64,000 bases of DNA. It comes from Pseudomonas lactis (GTDB lineage Bacteria; Pseudomonadota; Gammaproteobacteria; Pseudomonadales; Pseudomonadaceae). The notes beneath the pieces are model-generated. The model ran no database searches. It worked only from the letters and a program-made list of their open reading frames with translations, and was not told the DNA's origin. Numbering within the stretch: position 1 is the stretch's first letter; every line of letters begins with the position of its first letter. Made by a program: the position numbers and the translations under genes. Below are positions 8,137 to 17,482 of this stretch, piece by piece. Where the stretch lies: contig NZ_JYLO01000014.1 of assembly GCF_001439845.1 (NCBI RefSeq), positions 1-64,000 of the forward strand, in the 5' to 3' direction.

Positions 8137-9171
8137 TTGAAACCCTACCCTATTCATTGCGTGTCGATCGTTATCCCGGTCTACAACGAACAAGAAAGCC
8201 TGCCTGAGTTGCTGCGTCGCACCACGGCCGCCTGCAAGCAACTGGCTTACGAATACGAAATCATCCTGGTGGATGACGGTAGCCGCGACAATTCGGCCCA
8301 ATTGCTCGAAGACGCCGCCGCAGAAGACGGCAGCAATGTGGTAGCGGTGATCCTTAACCGCAACTACGGCCAGCACGCGGCGATCATGGCCGGCTTTGAA
8401 CAGTGCCGTGGCGAAGTGGTGATCACCCTCGACGCCGACCTGCAGAACCCGCCGGAAGAGATCCCGCGCCTGGTCGAGCAAGCTGCCCTGGGCTACGACG
8501 TGGTCGCCACCGTGCGTAATAACCGCCAGGACTCGGCCTTCCGCCGCTGGCCGTCGCGCTTGATCAACCTTGCCGTGCAGCGCTCTACCGGCGTGGCCAT
8601 GACCGACTACGGCTGCATGTTGCGCGCCTACCGCCGCACCATCGTCGATGCCATGCTCGCCTGCCGTGAGCGCAGCACGTTCATCCCGATCCTGGCCAAC
8701 GGCTTCGCCCGCCACACCACGGAAATCCTGGTGCACCACGCCGAACGTGAGCACGGCGAATCCAAATACAGCGCCATGCGCCTGATCAGCCTGATGTTCG
8801 ACCTGCTGACCTGCATGACCACCACGCCCTTGCGCCTGCTGTCCATCGTCGGTTTCAGCCTGGCGGCACTGGGCGTGCTGTTTGCCTTTGCCCTGATCGT
8901 CATGCGCCTGGCCTTCGGCGCCGACTGGGCCGGTGATGGCCTGTTCGTGCTGTTTGCGGTGTTGTTTGTGTTCACCGGTGGCCAGTTCATCGGCATGGGC
9001 CTGCTGGGCGAATACCTGGGCCGTATGTACAGCGATGTACGTGCCCGCCCACGCTTCTTTATTGAAAAAGTGCTGCGCAACCAACCGGCAGCACCGGCTC
9101 CAGTCGTCGTGGTCGACGGCCTGGTGTCTTCCCATACGTCTACTTCTTCTTCGGATCAGGTCCAGTCATGA
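8137..9171 (+). CDS. arnC: ArnC, undecaprenyl-phosphate 4-deoxy-4-formamido-L-arabinose transferase
   Basis: This 344-aa inner-membrane GT2 glycosyltransferase moves formylated Ara4N from UDP to undecaprenyl phosphate. The GT-A fold signature is clear: VSIVIPVYNEQESLPELL, then ILVDDGSRDNS and the metal-binding TLDADLQNPPEE. Two C-terminal membrane helices follow (about residues 235-260 and 268-292). The likely start is TTG at 8137, with GAGG about 10 bases upstream. An ATG at 8129 in another frame opens only a three-codon ORF (ATG AAT CTT TGA) that overlaps this TTG. The stop overlaps the arnA ATG by four bases. It is the first arn gene here; normally arnB precedes it. Confidence 0.96.
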   Translation: MKPYPIHCVSIVIPVYNEQESLPELLRRTTAACKQLAYEYEIILVDDGSRDNSAQLLEDAAAEDGSNVVAVILNRNYGQHAAIMAGFEQCRGEVVITLDADLQNPPEEIPRLVEQAALGYDVVATVRNNRQDSAFRRWPSRLINLAVQRSTGVAMTDYGCMLRAYRRTIVDAMLACRERSTFIPILANGFARHTTEILVHHAEREHGESKYSAMRLISLMFDLLTCMTTTPLRLLSIVGFSLAALGVLFAFALIVMRLAFGADWAGDGLFVLFAVLFVFTGGQFIGMGLLGEYLGRMYSDVRARPRFFIEKVLRNQPAAPAPVVVVDGLVSSHTSTSSSDQVQS

Positions 9172-11159
9172 GTTCAAAAGCTGTTGTATTCGCCTACCAC
9201 GATATTGGCTGCGCAGGCATTGAAGCGCTGCTCAGCGCCGGTTACGACATTGCCGCCGTGTTCACCCATGCCGATGACCCCAAGGAAAACAACTTCTACG
9301 GTTCCGTCGCCCAACTCTGCGCCCGCAATGGCATCCCGGTACATGCTCCGGAAGACGCCAACCACCCGCTGTGGATCGAACGTATTGCCAAGCTGAACCC
9401 GGAGTACATCTTCTCGTTCTACTACCGCAACCTGCTGAGCGAACCGCTGTTGGCCACCGCCCGCAAAGGCGCGTTCAACCTGCACGGCTCGTTGCTGCCT
9501 AAGTACCGTGGCCGCGCCCCGGCCAACTGGGTGCTGGTCAACGGCGAAACCGAAACCGGCGTGACCCTGCATCGTATGGTCAAGCGTGCCGATGCCGGCG
9601 CCATCCTGGCCCAGCAGACTGTCGCCATCGAACGCAGCGATACCGGCCTGAGCCTGCACGCCAAGCTGCGTGATGCGGCCACGGCTCTGCTGCGTGATGC
9701 CCTGCCACAGCTGGCCCAGGGCAAGCTGAGCGAAACCGTTCAGGACGAAAGCAAAGCCACCTACTTTGGTCGGCGCACCGCCGCCGATGGCAAGCTGGAC
9801 TGGAAACAGCCCGCCGAGCAACTGTTCAACCTGGTGCGTGCGGTGACCCAGCCGTACCCGGGCGCCTTCTGCGCCGTGGGCGAGCACAAGCTGATCGTAT
9901 GGCAAGCCGACGTGGTCAAGGGCAACGAAGGTCTGGCGCCTGGCCGTGTGATCAGCGTCAACCCGCTGCGCATTGCCTGCGGTGAAGATTCCCTGGTGGT
10001 CAAGTTCGGCCAGCGCAACGAAAACGGCCTGTACCTGGCAGGCCCGTCCCTGGCCGATGAACTAGGCCTGGTGGATGGCTCTGTACTGCGCGGCGCCGAG
10101 TCGGGTCGCAAGCCGCGCCGTACCCGTGTGCTGATCCTGGGCGTCAACGGCTTTATCGGTAACCACCTGTCCGAGCGCCTGCTGCGTGACGACCGCTACG
10201 AAGTCTATGGCCTGGACATCGGCTCCGACGCCATCGAGCGCCTGCGCAGCCACCCCAATTTCCATTATGTGGAAGGCGACATCAGCATCCACACCGAGTG
10301 GATCGAATACCACATCAAGAAATGCGACGTGGTGCTGCCGCTGGTGGCCATCGCCACGCCGATCGAATACACCCGTAACCCGTTGCGCGTGTTCGAACTG
10401 GACTTCGAAGAAAACCTCAAGCTGGTGCGCTACTGCGTCAAATACAACAAACGCGTGATTTTCCCGTCGACCTCGGAAGTCTACGGCATGTGCCAAGACC
10501 AGTACTTCGACGAAGACACCTCCAACCTAGTGGTGGGCCCAGTCAACAAGCAACGCTGGATCTACTCCGTCTCCAAGCAACTGCTGGATCGCGTGATCTG
10601 GGCTTACGGCGACAAGGGCCTGAAGTTCACCCTGTTCCGTCCGTTCAACTGGATGGGCCCGCGCCTGGACCGCCTGGACTCGGCGCGTATCGGCAGCTCC
10701 CGCGCCATTACCCAGCTGATCCTGAACCTGGTGGAAGGCACGCCGATCCGTCTGTTCGACGGTGGTGAGCAAAAGCGTTGCTTCACCGACATTGCCGACG
10801 GCATCGAAGCCCTGGCGCGCATCATTGATAACGACAATGGCGTGTGCGACGGCCAGATCATCAACATCGGCAACCCCGAAAACGAAGCCAGCATTCGCCA
10901 GCTGGGCGAAGAACTGCTGCGTCAGTTCGAGGCTCACCCGCTGCGCCACAACTTCCCGCCATTCGCCGGTTTCCGCGACGTCGAGAGCAAGGCGTTCTAC
11001 GGCACGGGCTACCAGGACGTGGCACACCGCAAGCCGAGCATCGAAAACGCCAAACGCCTGCTGAACTGGGAGCCGAGCGTAGAGATGAGCGAAACCATCG
11101 GCAACACGCTCGATTTCTTCTTGCGTGAAGCCATGCTTGAAATTGCGGATAAAAAGTAA
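9168..11159 (+). CDS. arnA: ArnA, bifunctional UDP-glucuronate decarboxylase / UDP-Ara4N formyltransferase
   Basis: This 663-aa cytosolic enzyme has two domains. Residues about 1-305 are the formyltransferase (Asn104, His106 in NLHGSLLPKYRGRAP, and Asp142). About 315-663 is the SDR-type decarboxylase (LGVNGFIGNHL Rossmann loop; PSTSEVYG; YSVSKQLLDR Tyr/Lys pair). The C-terminal half oxidises and decarboxylates UDP-GlcA to UDP-Ara4O. The N-terminal half formylates UDP-Ara4N made by ArnB. Length and order match the E. coli enzyme. The start codon overlaps the arnC stop (ATGA). The substrate of the formyltransferase depends on an aminotransferase that is not encoded next to it here. Confidence 0.97.
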   Translation: MSSKAVVFAYHDIGCAGIEALLSAGYDIAAVFTHADDPKENNFYGSVAQLCARNGIPVHAPEDANHPLWIERIAKLNPEYIFSFYYRNLLSEPLLATARKGAFNLHGSLLPKYRGRAPANWVLVNGETETGVTLHRMVKRADAGAILAQQTVAIERSDTGLSLHAKLRDAATALLRDALPQLAQGKLSETVQDESKATYFGRRTAADGKLDWKQPAEQLFNLVRAVTQPYPGAFCAVGEHKLIVWQADVVKGNEGLAPGRVISVNPLRIACGEDSLVVKFGQRNENGLYLAGPSLADELGLVDGSVLRGAESGRKPRRTRVLILGVNGFIGNHLSERLLRDDRYEVYGLDIGSDAIERLRSHPNFHYVEGDISIHTEWIEYHIKKCDVVLPLVAIATPIEYTRNPLRVFELDFEENLKLVRYCVKYNKRVIFPSTSEVYGMCQDQYFDEDTSNLVVGPVNKQRWIYSVSKQLLDRVIWAYGDKGLKFTLFRPFNWMGPRLDRLDSARIGSSRAITQLILNLVEGTPIRLFDGGEQKRCFTDIADGIEALARIIDNDNGVCDGQIINIGNPENEASIRQLGEELLRQFEAHPLRHNFPPFAGFRDVESKAFYGTGYQDVAHRKPSIENAKRLLNWEPSVEMSETIGNTLDFFLREAMLEIADKK

Positions 11160-12043
11160 TGCAGGCAGGTCTTCGCATCGACGTCGACACCTACCGTGGC
11201 ACCCGTGAAGGTGTGCCACGGTTGCTCGACTCCCTGGCCGAAGCCGGGGTCAAGGCGACGTTCTTCTTCAGTGTCGGGCCGGACAACATGGGGCGCCACT
11301 TGTGGCGCCTGATCCGCCCGCAGTTCCTGTGGAAGATGCTGCGCTCCAACGCTGCCGGCCTGTATGGCTGGGACATCTTGCTGGCCGGCACCGCCTGGCC
11401 AGGCAAGCCGATTGGCCGCGACCTGGGGCATTTGATGCGCCAGGCCAAGGCCGCCGGGCATGAAGTCGGCCTGCACGCCTGGGACCACCACGGCTGGCAG
11501 GCCAACACCGGGCGTTGGAGCGAGGCACAGCTGGTCGAGCAGATTCGACGCGGCGTAGACACCTTGAGCGACATCCTCGGCGAGCGCATCGACTGTTCAG
11601 CGGCCGCCGGTTGGCGCGCCGATGAGCGCGTGGTGCAAGCCAAGCAAGGCTTCAACTTTCGCTACAACAGCGATTGCCGGGGCACCAGCCTGTTTCGACC
11701 AACCTTGGCCGATGGCAGCGCGGGCACCCCACAAATTCCGGTAGACCTGCCGACCTTCGACGAAGTCGTCGGGCCGGTGGTAGCTGCCAACGATTTCAAC
11801 CGCTTCATTCTTGATCGGTTCAACGCGTCAAAGCTGAACGTCTACACGATCCACGCGGAAGTAGAAGGGATTCTGATGGCCAATGATTTTCGCCAGTTCC
11901 TCGCCCAGGCCGGGCAGCGCGACATCGAGTTCAAAACCTTGGGCGAGCTGTTGCCCACGGATGTGACCACCCTGCCCCAGCAACAGCTGGTGCGCGGCGC
12001 CTTGAGCGGCCGCGAGGGTTGGCTGGGAGTGCAGCAGGCATGA
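11159..12043 (+). CDS. arnD: ArnD, 4-deoxy-4-formamido-L-arabinose-phosphoundecaprenol deformylase
   Basis: This 294-aa NodB-type polysaccharide deacetylase removes the formyl group from undecaprenyl-phosphate-Ara4FN so that Ara4N can be transferred. The metal and active-site motifs are LRIDVDTYRGTREG (residues 4-17, Asp-rich motif 1) and HEVGLHAWDHHGWQ (motif 2 with the H..H pair). The ATG at 11159 shares one base with the arnA TAA. Its own TGA overlaps the arnT ATG. Length is as usual for ArnD. Confidence 0.95.
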   Translation: MQAGLRIDVDTYRGTREGVPRLLDSLAEAGVKATFFFSVGPDNMGRHLWRLIRPQFLWKMLRSNAAGLYGWDILLAGTAWPGKPIGRDLGHLMRQAKAAGHEVGLHAWDHHGWQANTGRWSEAQLVEQIRRGVDTLSDILGERIDCSAAAGWRADERVVQAKQGFNFRYNSDCRGTSLFRPTLADGSAGTPQIPVDLPTFDEVVGPVVAANDFNRFILDRFNASKLNVYTIHAEVEGILMANDFRQFLAQAGQRDIEFKTLGELLPTDVTTLPQQQLVRGALSGREGWLGVQQA

Positions 12044-13695
12044 TCCGCCGCTGGGCTTTGCCCCTGCTCCTGCTGGCGTTCGCCGTGTTCTACCTGCTGC
12101 CGTTGGCCACCCATGGCCTGTGGATTCCCGATGAAACCCGCTATGCGCAAATCAGCCAGGAAATGCTGCTGACCGGCAAGTGGGCCGCGCCGCACTTCAT
12201 GGGCATTCGCTACTTCGAGAAGCCAGCCGCAGGCTATTGGATGATCGCGCTGGGCCAGGCGATCTTCGGGCAGAACCTGTTTGGCGTACGGTTTGCCTCG
12301 GCCTTGAGTACCGGCTTGAGCATTCTGCTGGTGTATCTGGTCTCTCGCCGGTTGTGGAGCGACCCGCAAAAGAGTTTGGTCAGCACGCTGCTCTACATGA
12401 GCTTCGTCAGCGTGGCCGCGCTGGGTGGCTATGCCAACCTGGACCCGCAGTTCACCTTCTGGATCAATCTGACGGGCGTGGCCTTGTGGTTCTGTTTCGA
12501 CAGCACCACGCGGCGTGCGCGCTTGTGGTCCTGGGCCTTGCTGGGCCTGGCGTGCGGCATGGGCTTCATGACCAAGGGCTTCCTGGCCTGGTTGCTGCCG
12601 GTGCTGGTCGCCCTGCCCTACGCCGTCTGGCAAAAACGTTTTGTCGAGTTGTGCAAATTTGGCCCTGTTGCCGTGGTGGTGGCGATTGCTGTCAGCGTGC
12701 CGTGGGCGTTGGCTGTGCACCTGCAAGAGCCGGACTACTGGCATTTCTTTTTCTGGCACGAGCACATCCAACGCTTTGCCGGTGAAGACGCCCAGCACGC
12801 CGAACCCTTCTGGTATTACCTGCCGCTGCTGGTAGGGTTCGCGCTGCCGTGGGTCGCGCTGTTGCCGTCCGCGCTCAAGCAGGCCTGGCTGCAGCGGCGC
12901 GTGCCGAAAACCGCGTTCCTGCTACTGTGGCTGTTAATGCCCCTGGCCTTTTTCAGCCTGGCCAAAGGCAAGCTGCCCTCCTACATCATGCCGTGCATGC
13001 TCCCCCTGGCCTTGCTGATGGGCTCGGCCCTGAGCGACAAACTGGCTCTAGGCCGCGGCCGCGTGCTGCGCATCAATGGTTGGTTGAACCTGGCGATCGG
13101 TGTGCTGGTATTGCTGGCCCTCAGCTGGTTCCAGTTGAAGAAGCCAGTATACGAACCGGGTGAGGAAACCCTCAGCCTGGTGCTGGTGTTCATCTTCTTG
13201 TTCGGTTGGATCGTGGTCAATCTGCTGCAAGCGGCACGCCCGCTGAAATTGTGGGCCGCGCCGCTGATCGGCAGTGGCTTACTGGTGCTGCTGGTGCCTG
13301 CCGCATTGCCCCACTCGGTGGTTTACAACAAGACCCCGGACCAATTCATCATCGATCACATCGACGAGTTGCAGCCCAGCGTTGCCCTGCTGAGCAACGA
13401 CCTGGGCGCCGCCTCGGCGTTGTCCTGGCGCCTCAAACGCCCCGATATCACGCTGTACAACACCTCGGGTGAGGTCAAGTACGGCCTGGCTTACGAGGAC
13501 ACCGCGCCGCGTCTGGTCGACCGTAACCGCATCCAGTCATGGATGGCCGAAACCCGTCGTACCGGCGCGGTGGGCGTGGTGATGCGCGTCAATAGTACCG
13601 GTGAAAAAGAAGAACTCGCACTGCTGCCCACCGACGGCAAACGGTATGCGCAAGGCAAGATCGTGATCCTGATTTTCCCGCAGGTCGCGCCATGA
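12040..13695 (+). CDS. arnT: ArnT, undecaprenyl phosphate-alpha-L-Ara4N:lipid A transferase
   Basis: This 551-aa GT-C glycosyltransferase of the PMT family sits in the inner membrane. It transfers L-Ara4N from undecaprenyl phosphate to lipid A phosphates on the periplasmic side, lowering the net negative charge and giving resistance to cationic peptides and polymyxins. About 12 hydrophobic helices fill residues 1-415, and a periplasmic C-terminal domain follows. The first periplasmic loop has the conserved acidic motif WIPDETRYAQISQEM. The ATG at 12040 (MIRRWALPLLLLAF) is chosen because it overlaps the arnD stop in an ATGA and puts the first helix at the N-terminus. Confidence 0.95.
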   Translation: MIRRWALPLLLLAFAVFYLLPLATHGLWIPDETRYAQISQEMLLTGKWAAPHFMGIRYFEKPAAGYWMIALGQAIFGQNLFGVRFASALSTGLSILLVYLVSRRLWSDPQKSLVSTLLYMSFVSVAALGGYANLDPQFTFWINLTGVALWFCFDSTTRRARLWSWALLGLACGMGFMTKGFLAWLLPVLVALPYAVWQKRFVELCKFGPVAVVVAIAVSVPWALAVHLQEPDYWHFFFWHEHIQRFAGEDAQHAEPFWYYLPLLVGFALPWVALLPSALKQAWLQRRVPKTAFLLLWLLMPLAFFSLAKGKLPSYIMPCMLPLALLMGSALSDKLALGRGRVLRINGWLNLAIGVLVLLALSWFQLKKPVYEPGEETLSLVLVFIFLFGWIVVNLLQAARPLKLWAAPLIGSGLLVLLVPAALPHSVVYNKTPDQFIIDHIDELQPSVALLSNDLGAASALSWRLKRPDITLYNTSGEVKYGLAYEDTAPRLVDRNRIQSWMAETRRTGAVGVVMRVNSTGEKEELALLPTDGKRYAQGKIVILIFPQVAP

Positions 13696-14039
13696 TCACC
13701 CTGCTGCTACTGCTTACGGCCTGCCTGCTCACTTGCATGGGCCAGGTCTCGCAAAAGTTTGCTGTGGAAAGCTGGCGCGGCGTGCCGGATGGCTGGGCCT
13801 TGAAACTGCGCTCGCCGTGGTTGTGGTCGGCGCTGGTGTGCCTGGGCCTGGGTTTGCTGGTGTGGCTGCTGGTGTTGCAGCGCCTGGAAGTGGGCATTGC
13901 CTACCCCATGCTCAGCCTGAATTTTGTGCTGGTCACGCTGATGGCGCGCTTTGTCTTCCACGAGCCCATTGATGGCCGTCACTGGTTGGGTGTGGGGCTG
14001 GTGATTGCCGGGGTGGTCTTGCTAGGGCGTCAGGTATGA
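13692..14039 (+). CDS. arnE: ArnE, flippase subunit for undecaprenyl phosphate-Ara4N
   Basis: This 115-aa four-helix membrane protein of the EamA/SMR-like group works with ArnF to flip undecaprenyl-phosphate-Ara4N to the periplasm. It starts ITLLLLLTACLLTCMGQVSQKFA, as ArnE proteins do, and carries the EVGIAYPMLSLNFVLVTL helix with the conserved AYP.LSL. The position between arnT and arnF, with ATGA overlaps on both sides, fixes the identification better than the short sequence alone. Confidence 0.93.
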   Translation: MITLLLLLTACLLTCMGQVSQKFAVESWRGVPDGWALKLRSPWLWSALVCLGLGLLVWLLVLQRLEVGIAYPMLSLNFVLVTLMARFVFHEPIDGRHWLGVGLVIAGVVLLGRQV

Positions 14040-14449
14040 GCCGCGTGCGGGGTTTCGCCCTGGCCCTGGGCAGTGTCGGCCTGGTGAGTGGTGCCCAACT
14101 GGGCATGCGCTGGAGCATGACGCGCCTGCCGCTTCCCTCTGAGTGGCTGGCCGCCTTCACGGATAACAGCATCGACCTGGGCGCCCTGGGCGTGGTGATC
14201 CTCGCGATCATCGCCTATGCGCTGTCGATGCTGTGCTGGCTCGGCGCATTGAAGCACTTACCCCTGGGCCGCGCTTATTCGCTGCTCAGCATCAGTTACG
14301 CGCTGGTGTATTTGCTGGCGGCCAGCCTGCCGGTGTTCAACGAAAATTTTTCGCTTTCAAAAACCCTGGGGGTGGCCTTGGTCATCCTCGGTGTACTGGT
14401 TATCAACTCTCGTCGTGCTAGCACCTCAAGTCCCAGGAATACCCCATGA
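14036..14449 (+). CDS. arnF: ArnF, flippase subunit for undecaprenyl phosphate-Ara4N
   Basis: This 137-aa partner of ArnE has four hydrophobic segments and the motif GRAYSLLSISYALVYL, matching the AYPLLS.SY.LV pattern of ArnF. It begins in an ATGA overlap with arnE and ends in an ATGA overlap with ugd. The tail after helix 4 is short and polar (NSRRASTSSPRNTP). The two subunits probably form an obligate heterodimer in the inner membrane. Confidence 0.92.
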   Translation: MSRVRGFALALGSVGLVSGAQLGMRWSMTRLPLPSEWLAAFTDNSIDLGALGVVILAIIAYALSMLCWLGALKHLPLGRAYSLLSISYALVYLLAASLPVFNENFSLSKTLGVALVILGVLVINSRRASTSSPRNTP

Positions 14450-15828
14450 AAATCAGTGTATTTGGTAGTGGTTACGTTGGTCTGGTCCAGGCCACTGTAT
14501 TAGCCGAAGTCGGTCACGATGTCATTTGCATGGACGTTGACAAGCACAAGGTCGAATCGCTGCAGAAGGGTCATGTGACCATCTTCGAGCCGGGCCTGGC
14601 AGCCATGGTCAAGGACAACCTGGAAAGTGGACGCCTGCGCTTTACCCACGACGAAAAACTCGCCGTCGAACACGGCGAAGTGCTGTTTATTGCCGTGGGC
14701 ACGCCGTCGGATGAAGACGGTTCGGCCGACCTGAAATACGTGCTGTCGGTGGGTGATGCGGTTGCCCGCCATCGCGTGGCGCCGGTAATCCTGGTGGAGA
14801 AATCCACGGTACCGGTCGGCACCGGCGACACCTTGCGCGACCACATCCTCAACAACCTGCGCGCTGCCGGCCGTGAGCTGCAGTTCGATATCGTCTCCAA
14901 CCCGGAGTTCCTCAAGGAAGGCTCCGCGGTTGCCGACTGCCGCCGCCCGGACCGGATCATCATCGGCTGTGAACGTGAAGAAGTACGTGACGTGATGCGC
15001 GACCTGTACGCGCCGTTCAACCGCAACCACGACCGCATCATCTTCATGGACCTGCGCAGCGCTGAACTGACCAAGTACGCCGCCAACTGCATGCTGGCCA
15101 CCAAGATCAGCTTCATCAACCAGATCGCCGAACTGGCCGAACACCTGGGCGCCGACATTGAGTCGGTGCGCCTGGGCATCGGTGCCGACTCGCGCATCGG
15201 CTACCACTTTATCTACCCCGGCTGCGGTTATGGCGGCTCGTGCTTCCCCAAAGACATGCGCGCCCTGATCCACAGCGCCAAGCAGGCCAACTGCTCCAGC
15301 GACCTGCTCGAAGCCGTGGAAGCCATCAACCAGCGCCAGAAGAGCAAGCTGTTCGAGCGCATCAACGCGTTCTTCCAGGGCAACCTTAAGGGCAAGACGT
15401 TCGCCCTGTGGGGCCTGGCCTTCAAGCCCAACACCGATGACATGCGTGACGCCCCCAGCCGTGTGCTGATGGAAGCGCTGTGGGCCGCCGGCGCCAATGT
15501 GCGCGCCTTCGACCCGGAAGCCATGCAGGAAACCCAACGCCTCTACGGCGATGACCCGCGCCTGATGCTGATGGGCACCCCGGAGTCCACCTTGGGCGGC
15601 GCCGATGCGTTGATCGTGTGCACCGAATGGCAGCAATTCAAGGCGCCGGACTTTGACCTGATTCACCAGCGCCTGAAAACCCCGGTGATCTTCGACGGCC
15701 GTAACCTGTACGACGGCGAGCGCCTGGCGCGCAAAGGCTTCAAGTACTTCCCCATCGGCCGCGGCGACTCCTGCGAGTTACCGATCCCCCAGCAAAACTG
15801 GGTGGAACAGGTCAAGGACGCTTGCTAG
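14446..15828 (+). CDS. ugd: UDP-glucose 6-dehydrogenase
   Basis: This 460-aa cytosolic enzyme oxidises UDP-glucose twice with NAD+ to UDP-glucuronate, the substrate of ArnA. The NAD-binding loop GSGYVG is at 7-12, the Asp that binds the adenosine ribose is in VICMDVDKHKV, and the catalytic Cys266 lies in YPGCGYGGSCFPKD. The UDP-binding C-terminal domain follows. It is slightly longer than the E. coli enzyme, as usual in Pseudomonas. Its place in the arn operon guarantees co-expression with the pathway that consumes its product. Confidence 0.96.
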   Translation: MKISVFGSGYVGLVQATVLAEVGHDVICMDVDKHKVESLQKGHVTIFEPGLAAMVKDNLESGRLRFTHDEKLAVEHGEVLFIAVGTPSDEDGSADLKYVLSVGDAVARHRVAPVILVEKSTVPVGTGDTLRDHILNNLRAAGRELQFDIVSNPEFLKEGSAVADCRRPDRIIIGCEREEVRDVMRDLYAPFNRNHDRIIFMDLRSAELTKYAANCMLATKISFINQIAELAEHLGADIESVRLGIGADSRIGYHFIYPGCGYGGSCFPKDMRALIHSAKQANCSSDLLEAVEAINQRQKSKLFERINAFFQGNLKGKTFALWGLAFKPNTDDMRDAPSRVLMEALWAAGANVRAFDPEAMQETQRLYGDDPRLMLMGTPESTLGGADALIVCTEWQQFKAPDFDLIHQRLKTPVIFDGRNLYDGERLARKGFKYFPIGRGDSCELPIPQQNWVEQVKDAC

Positions 15829-17451
15829 GTGAACATCGCCTTACCGTCCGCGCAGCGTGCAACGATCCGTCACCAGTCGCTGGGGCTTGGACTCTTGGCG
15901 CTGGTGCTGTTTATCGCCGGCAACTGGCACCAGGCGATCATCGGTTTTGATTCGCGCTTCGTGGTGTTTGCCCAGGAAATGTTGCGCCATGGGCCCAGCT
16001 TCTTCCCCACCACCTATGGCCAGCCGTATGCCGATTACCTGGCGACGTCGACCCTGCTGACGTGGCTGCTGTCGTTGCCCTTGGGCCAGGTCACCAGCCT
16101 GACGGCGTGGCTGCCCACGGCGGTGGCGTCGGCGCTGATCGTGGTGCTGGTCTATCGCCTCACCGCGCCCTACTCGCCACGTTGGGGCCTGCTGAGCATT
16201 GCGATGCTGCTGCTCAGCAGTACGTTTGTCAGCGAAACCCGCGCAGTCTCCCTGGATCAGATGCTCGCCGCCGTGGCGTTGGCGGTGTTCTACCTGGGCT
16301 ATGCCCATGACCATTTCGCCGCCGCCAAACGCCTGCATTGGGTATTTTTGCTGTTGCTGCTGGGGTTTGCCATTCGTGGCCCGATTGGCCTGGTGATCCC
16401 CACGGGCGTGTTGTGCAGCTACTACCTGATCAACCGCCAGTGGCGCCAGCTGTTCAGCTTCGGCCTGCTGGCACTGGCGCTGCTGGCGGCGTGCGTCGGC
16501 CTGTTGCTGCTGCTGGCCAAGCTCAGCGGTGGTGAAGACTTCATGCATGACGTGATTCGCATGCAGTTCCTGGGGCGCATGGATGGCAGCGAAGGCTCCG
16601 GCGGCGTGCTGTATTACTTCACCAGCTCTTTGGGCAATTACGCCCTGGCCTATCCACTGGCATTGTTAGTGCTGCTGGCGATGCTGGTGGGCGGTCGACG
16701 TGCGCCGGACCCAGCGTTGAAGCTGGTGCTCTATTGCGCGGCAGCGGGTGTGCTGGTGATGTTGGGCCTGTCGGTACCCCAAGCCAAGAAAGCGCGTTAT
16801 ATCCTGCCGATGTTGCCGATGGCCGCGATCATTGCCGCGTACCCCTTCCAGGTCACGCAAGGGCGACTGTTTGCCTGGCTGCGCGCCTTGATGCTGGGCA
16901 TCTGGACGCTGTTGCCAGCGTTGCTGGTCATTGGCCTGGTGGTGGCGCGACGGCACTACCCGGAGCCGCTGGCCGACCTTGCGCTCATCTTCGTCGTGCT
17001 TGGCGTGCTGCAGGTGCTGGCCCTGCTGGTATTGGTCCGCTCGCGGATGCGCACCTACGGCCCCGCCCTGGCCGCCGTGCTCGCCCTGTGGAGCACCTAC
17101 ATCATGGTGGTCGAACCCCTGGAACGTCAGGTGTACGACACCCGCACCTTCAGCCTCGCCGTCAAGGCGCACGTTCAGCTGCAACCGGCGCCGCTGGTAT
17201 TGCATGCACTGGGCAAAGACGCGAAAGCCATCAAGTTCATGGTCAACTTCGATTGCGACAAGGTGCCGTTGTTTACTCAATTGCCCGCCGAATTGAAACC
17301 GGTCCAGGCGCCGGCATGGATAGTGATGAGCCAGACCGACTTCCAGGCGCTGGACGATCCGCGCCTGCGCTCAATCACGCCGACGCTCACGGCAGCGTTC
17401 GACAAAAACCCCTATGTGTTGCTGCATTTGGCAAAAACCTCGACGCCCTGA
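15829..17451 (+). CDS. ArnT-like GT-C glycosyltransferase (second copy in operon)
   Basis: This 540-aa polytopic membrane protein follows ugd with no gap: GTG at 15829 is directly after the TAG. It has the PMT/ArnT layout of about 12 helices and a C-terminal periplasmic part (about residues 430-540). The first loop reads IIGFDSRFVVFAQEML, where ArnT has the DETRYA motif. It therefore keeps an Asp but not the Asp-Glu pair, so donor or acceptor may differ from true ArnT. It may add a sugar to lipid A, lipopolysaccharide or another lipid-linked acceptor. It is the last gene before a terminator at 17483. Confidence 0.8.
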   Translation: MNIALPSAQRATIRHQSLGLGLLALVLFIAGNWHQAIIGFDSRFVVFAQEMLRHGPSFFPTTYGQPYADYLATSTLLTWLLSLPLGQVTSLTAWLPTAVASALIVVLVYRLTAPYSPRWGLLSIAMLLLSSTFVSETRAVSLDQMLAAVALAVFYLGYAHDHFAAAKRLHWVFLLLLLGFAIRGPIGLVIPTGVLCSYYLINRQWRQLFSFGLLALALLAACVGLLLLLAKLSGGEDFMHDVIRMQFLGRMDGSEGSGGVLYYFTSSLGNYALAYPLALLVLLAMLVGGRRAPDPALKLVLYCAAAGVLVMLGLSVPQAKKARYILPMLPMAAIIAAYPFQVTQGRLFAWLRALMLGIWTLLPALLVIGLVVARRHYPEPLADLALIFVVLGVLQVLALLVLVRSRMRTYGPALAAVLALWSTYIMVVEPLERQVYDTRTFSLAVKAHVQLQPAPLVLHALGKDAKAIKFMVNFDCDKVPLFTQLPAELKPVQAPAWIVMSQTDFQALDDPRLRSITPTLTAAFDKNPYVLLHLAKTSTP

Positions 17452-17482
17452 GTGCTTTTCCGGCTGCATTGTAAGAAAGAGC

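Noticed and set aside
8023..9135. 370-codon frame antisense to arnC
   Set aside because: His/Gln/Gly-rich composition typical of a shadow frame in GC-rich DNA; arnC is certain on the other strand.
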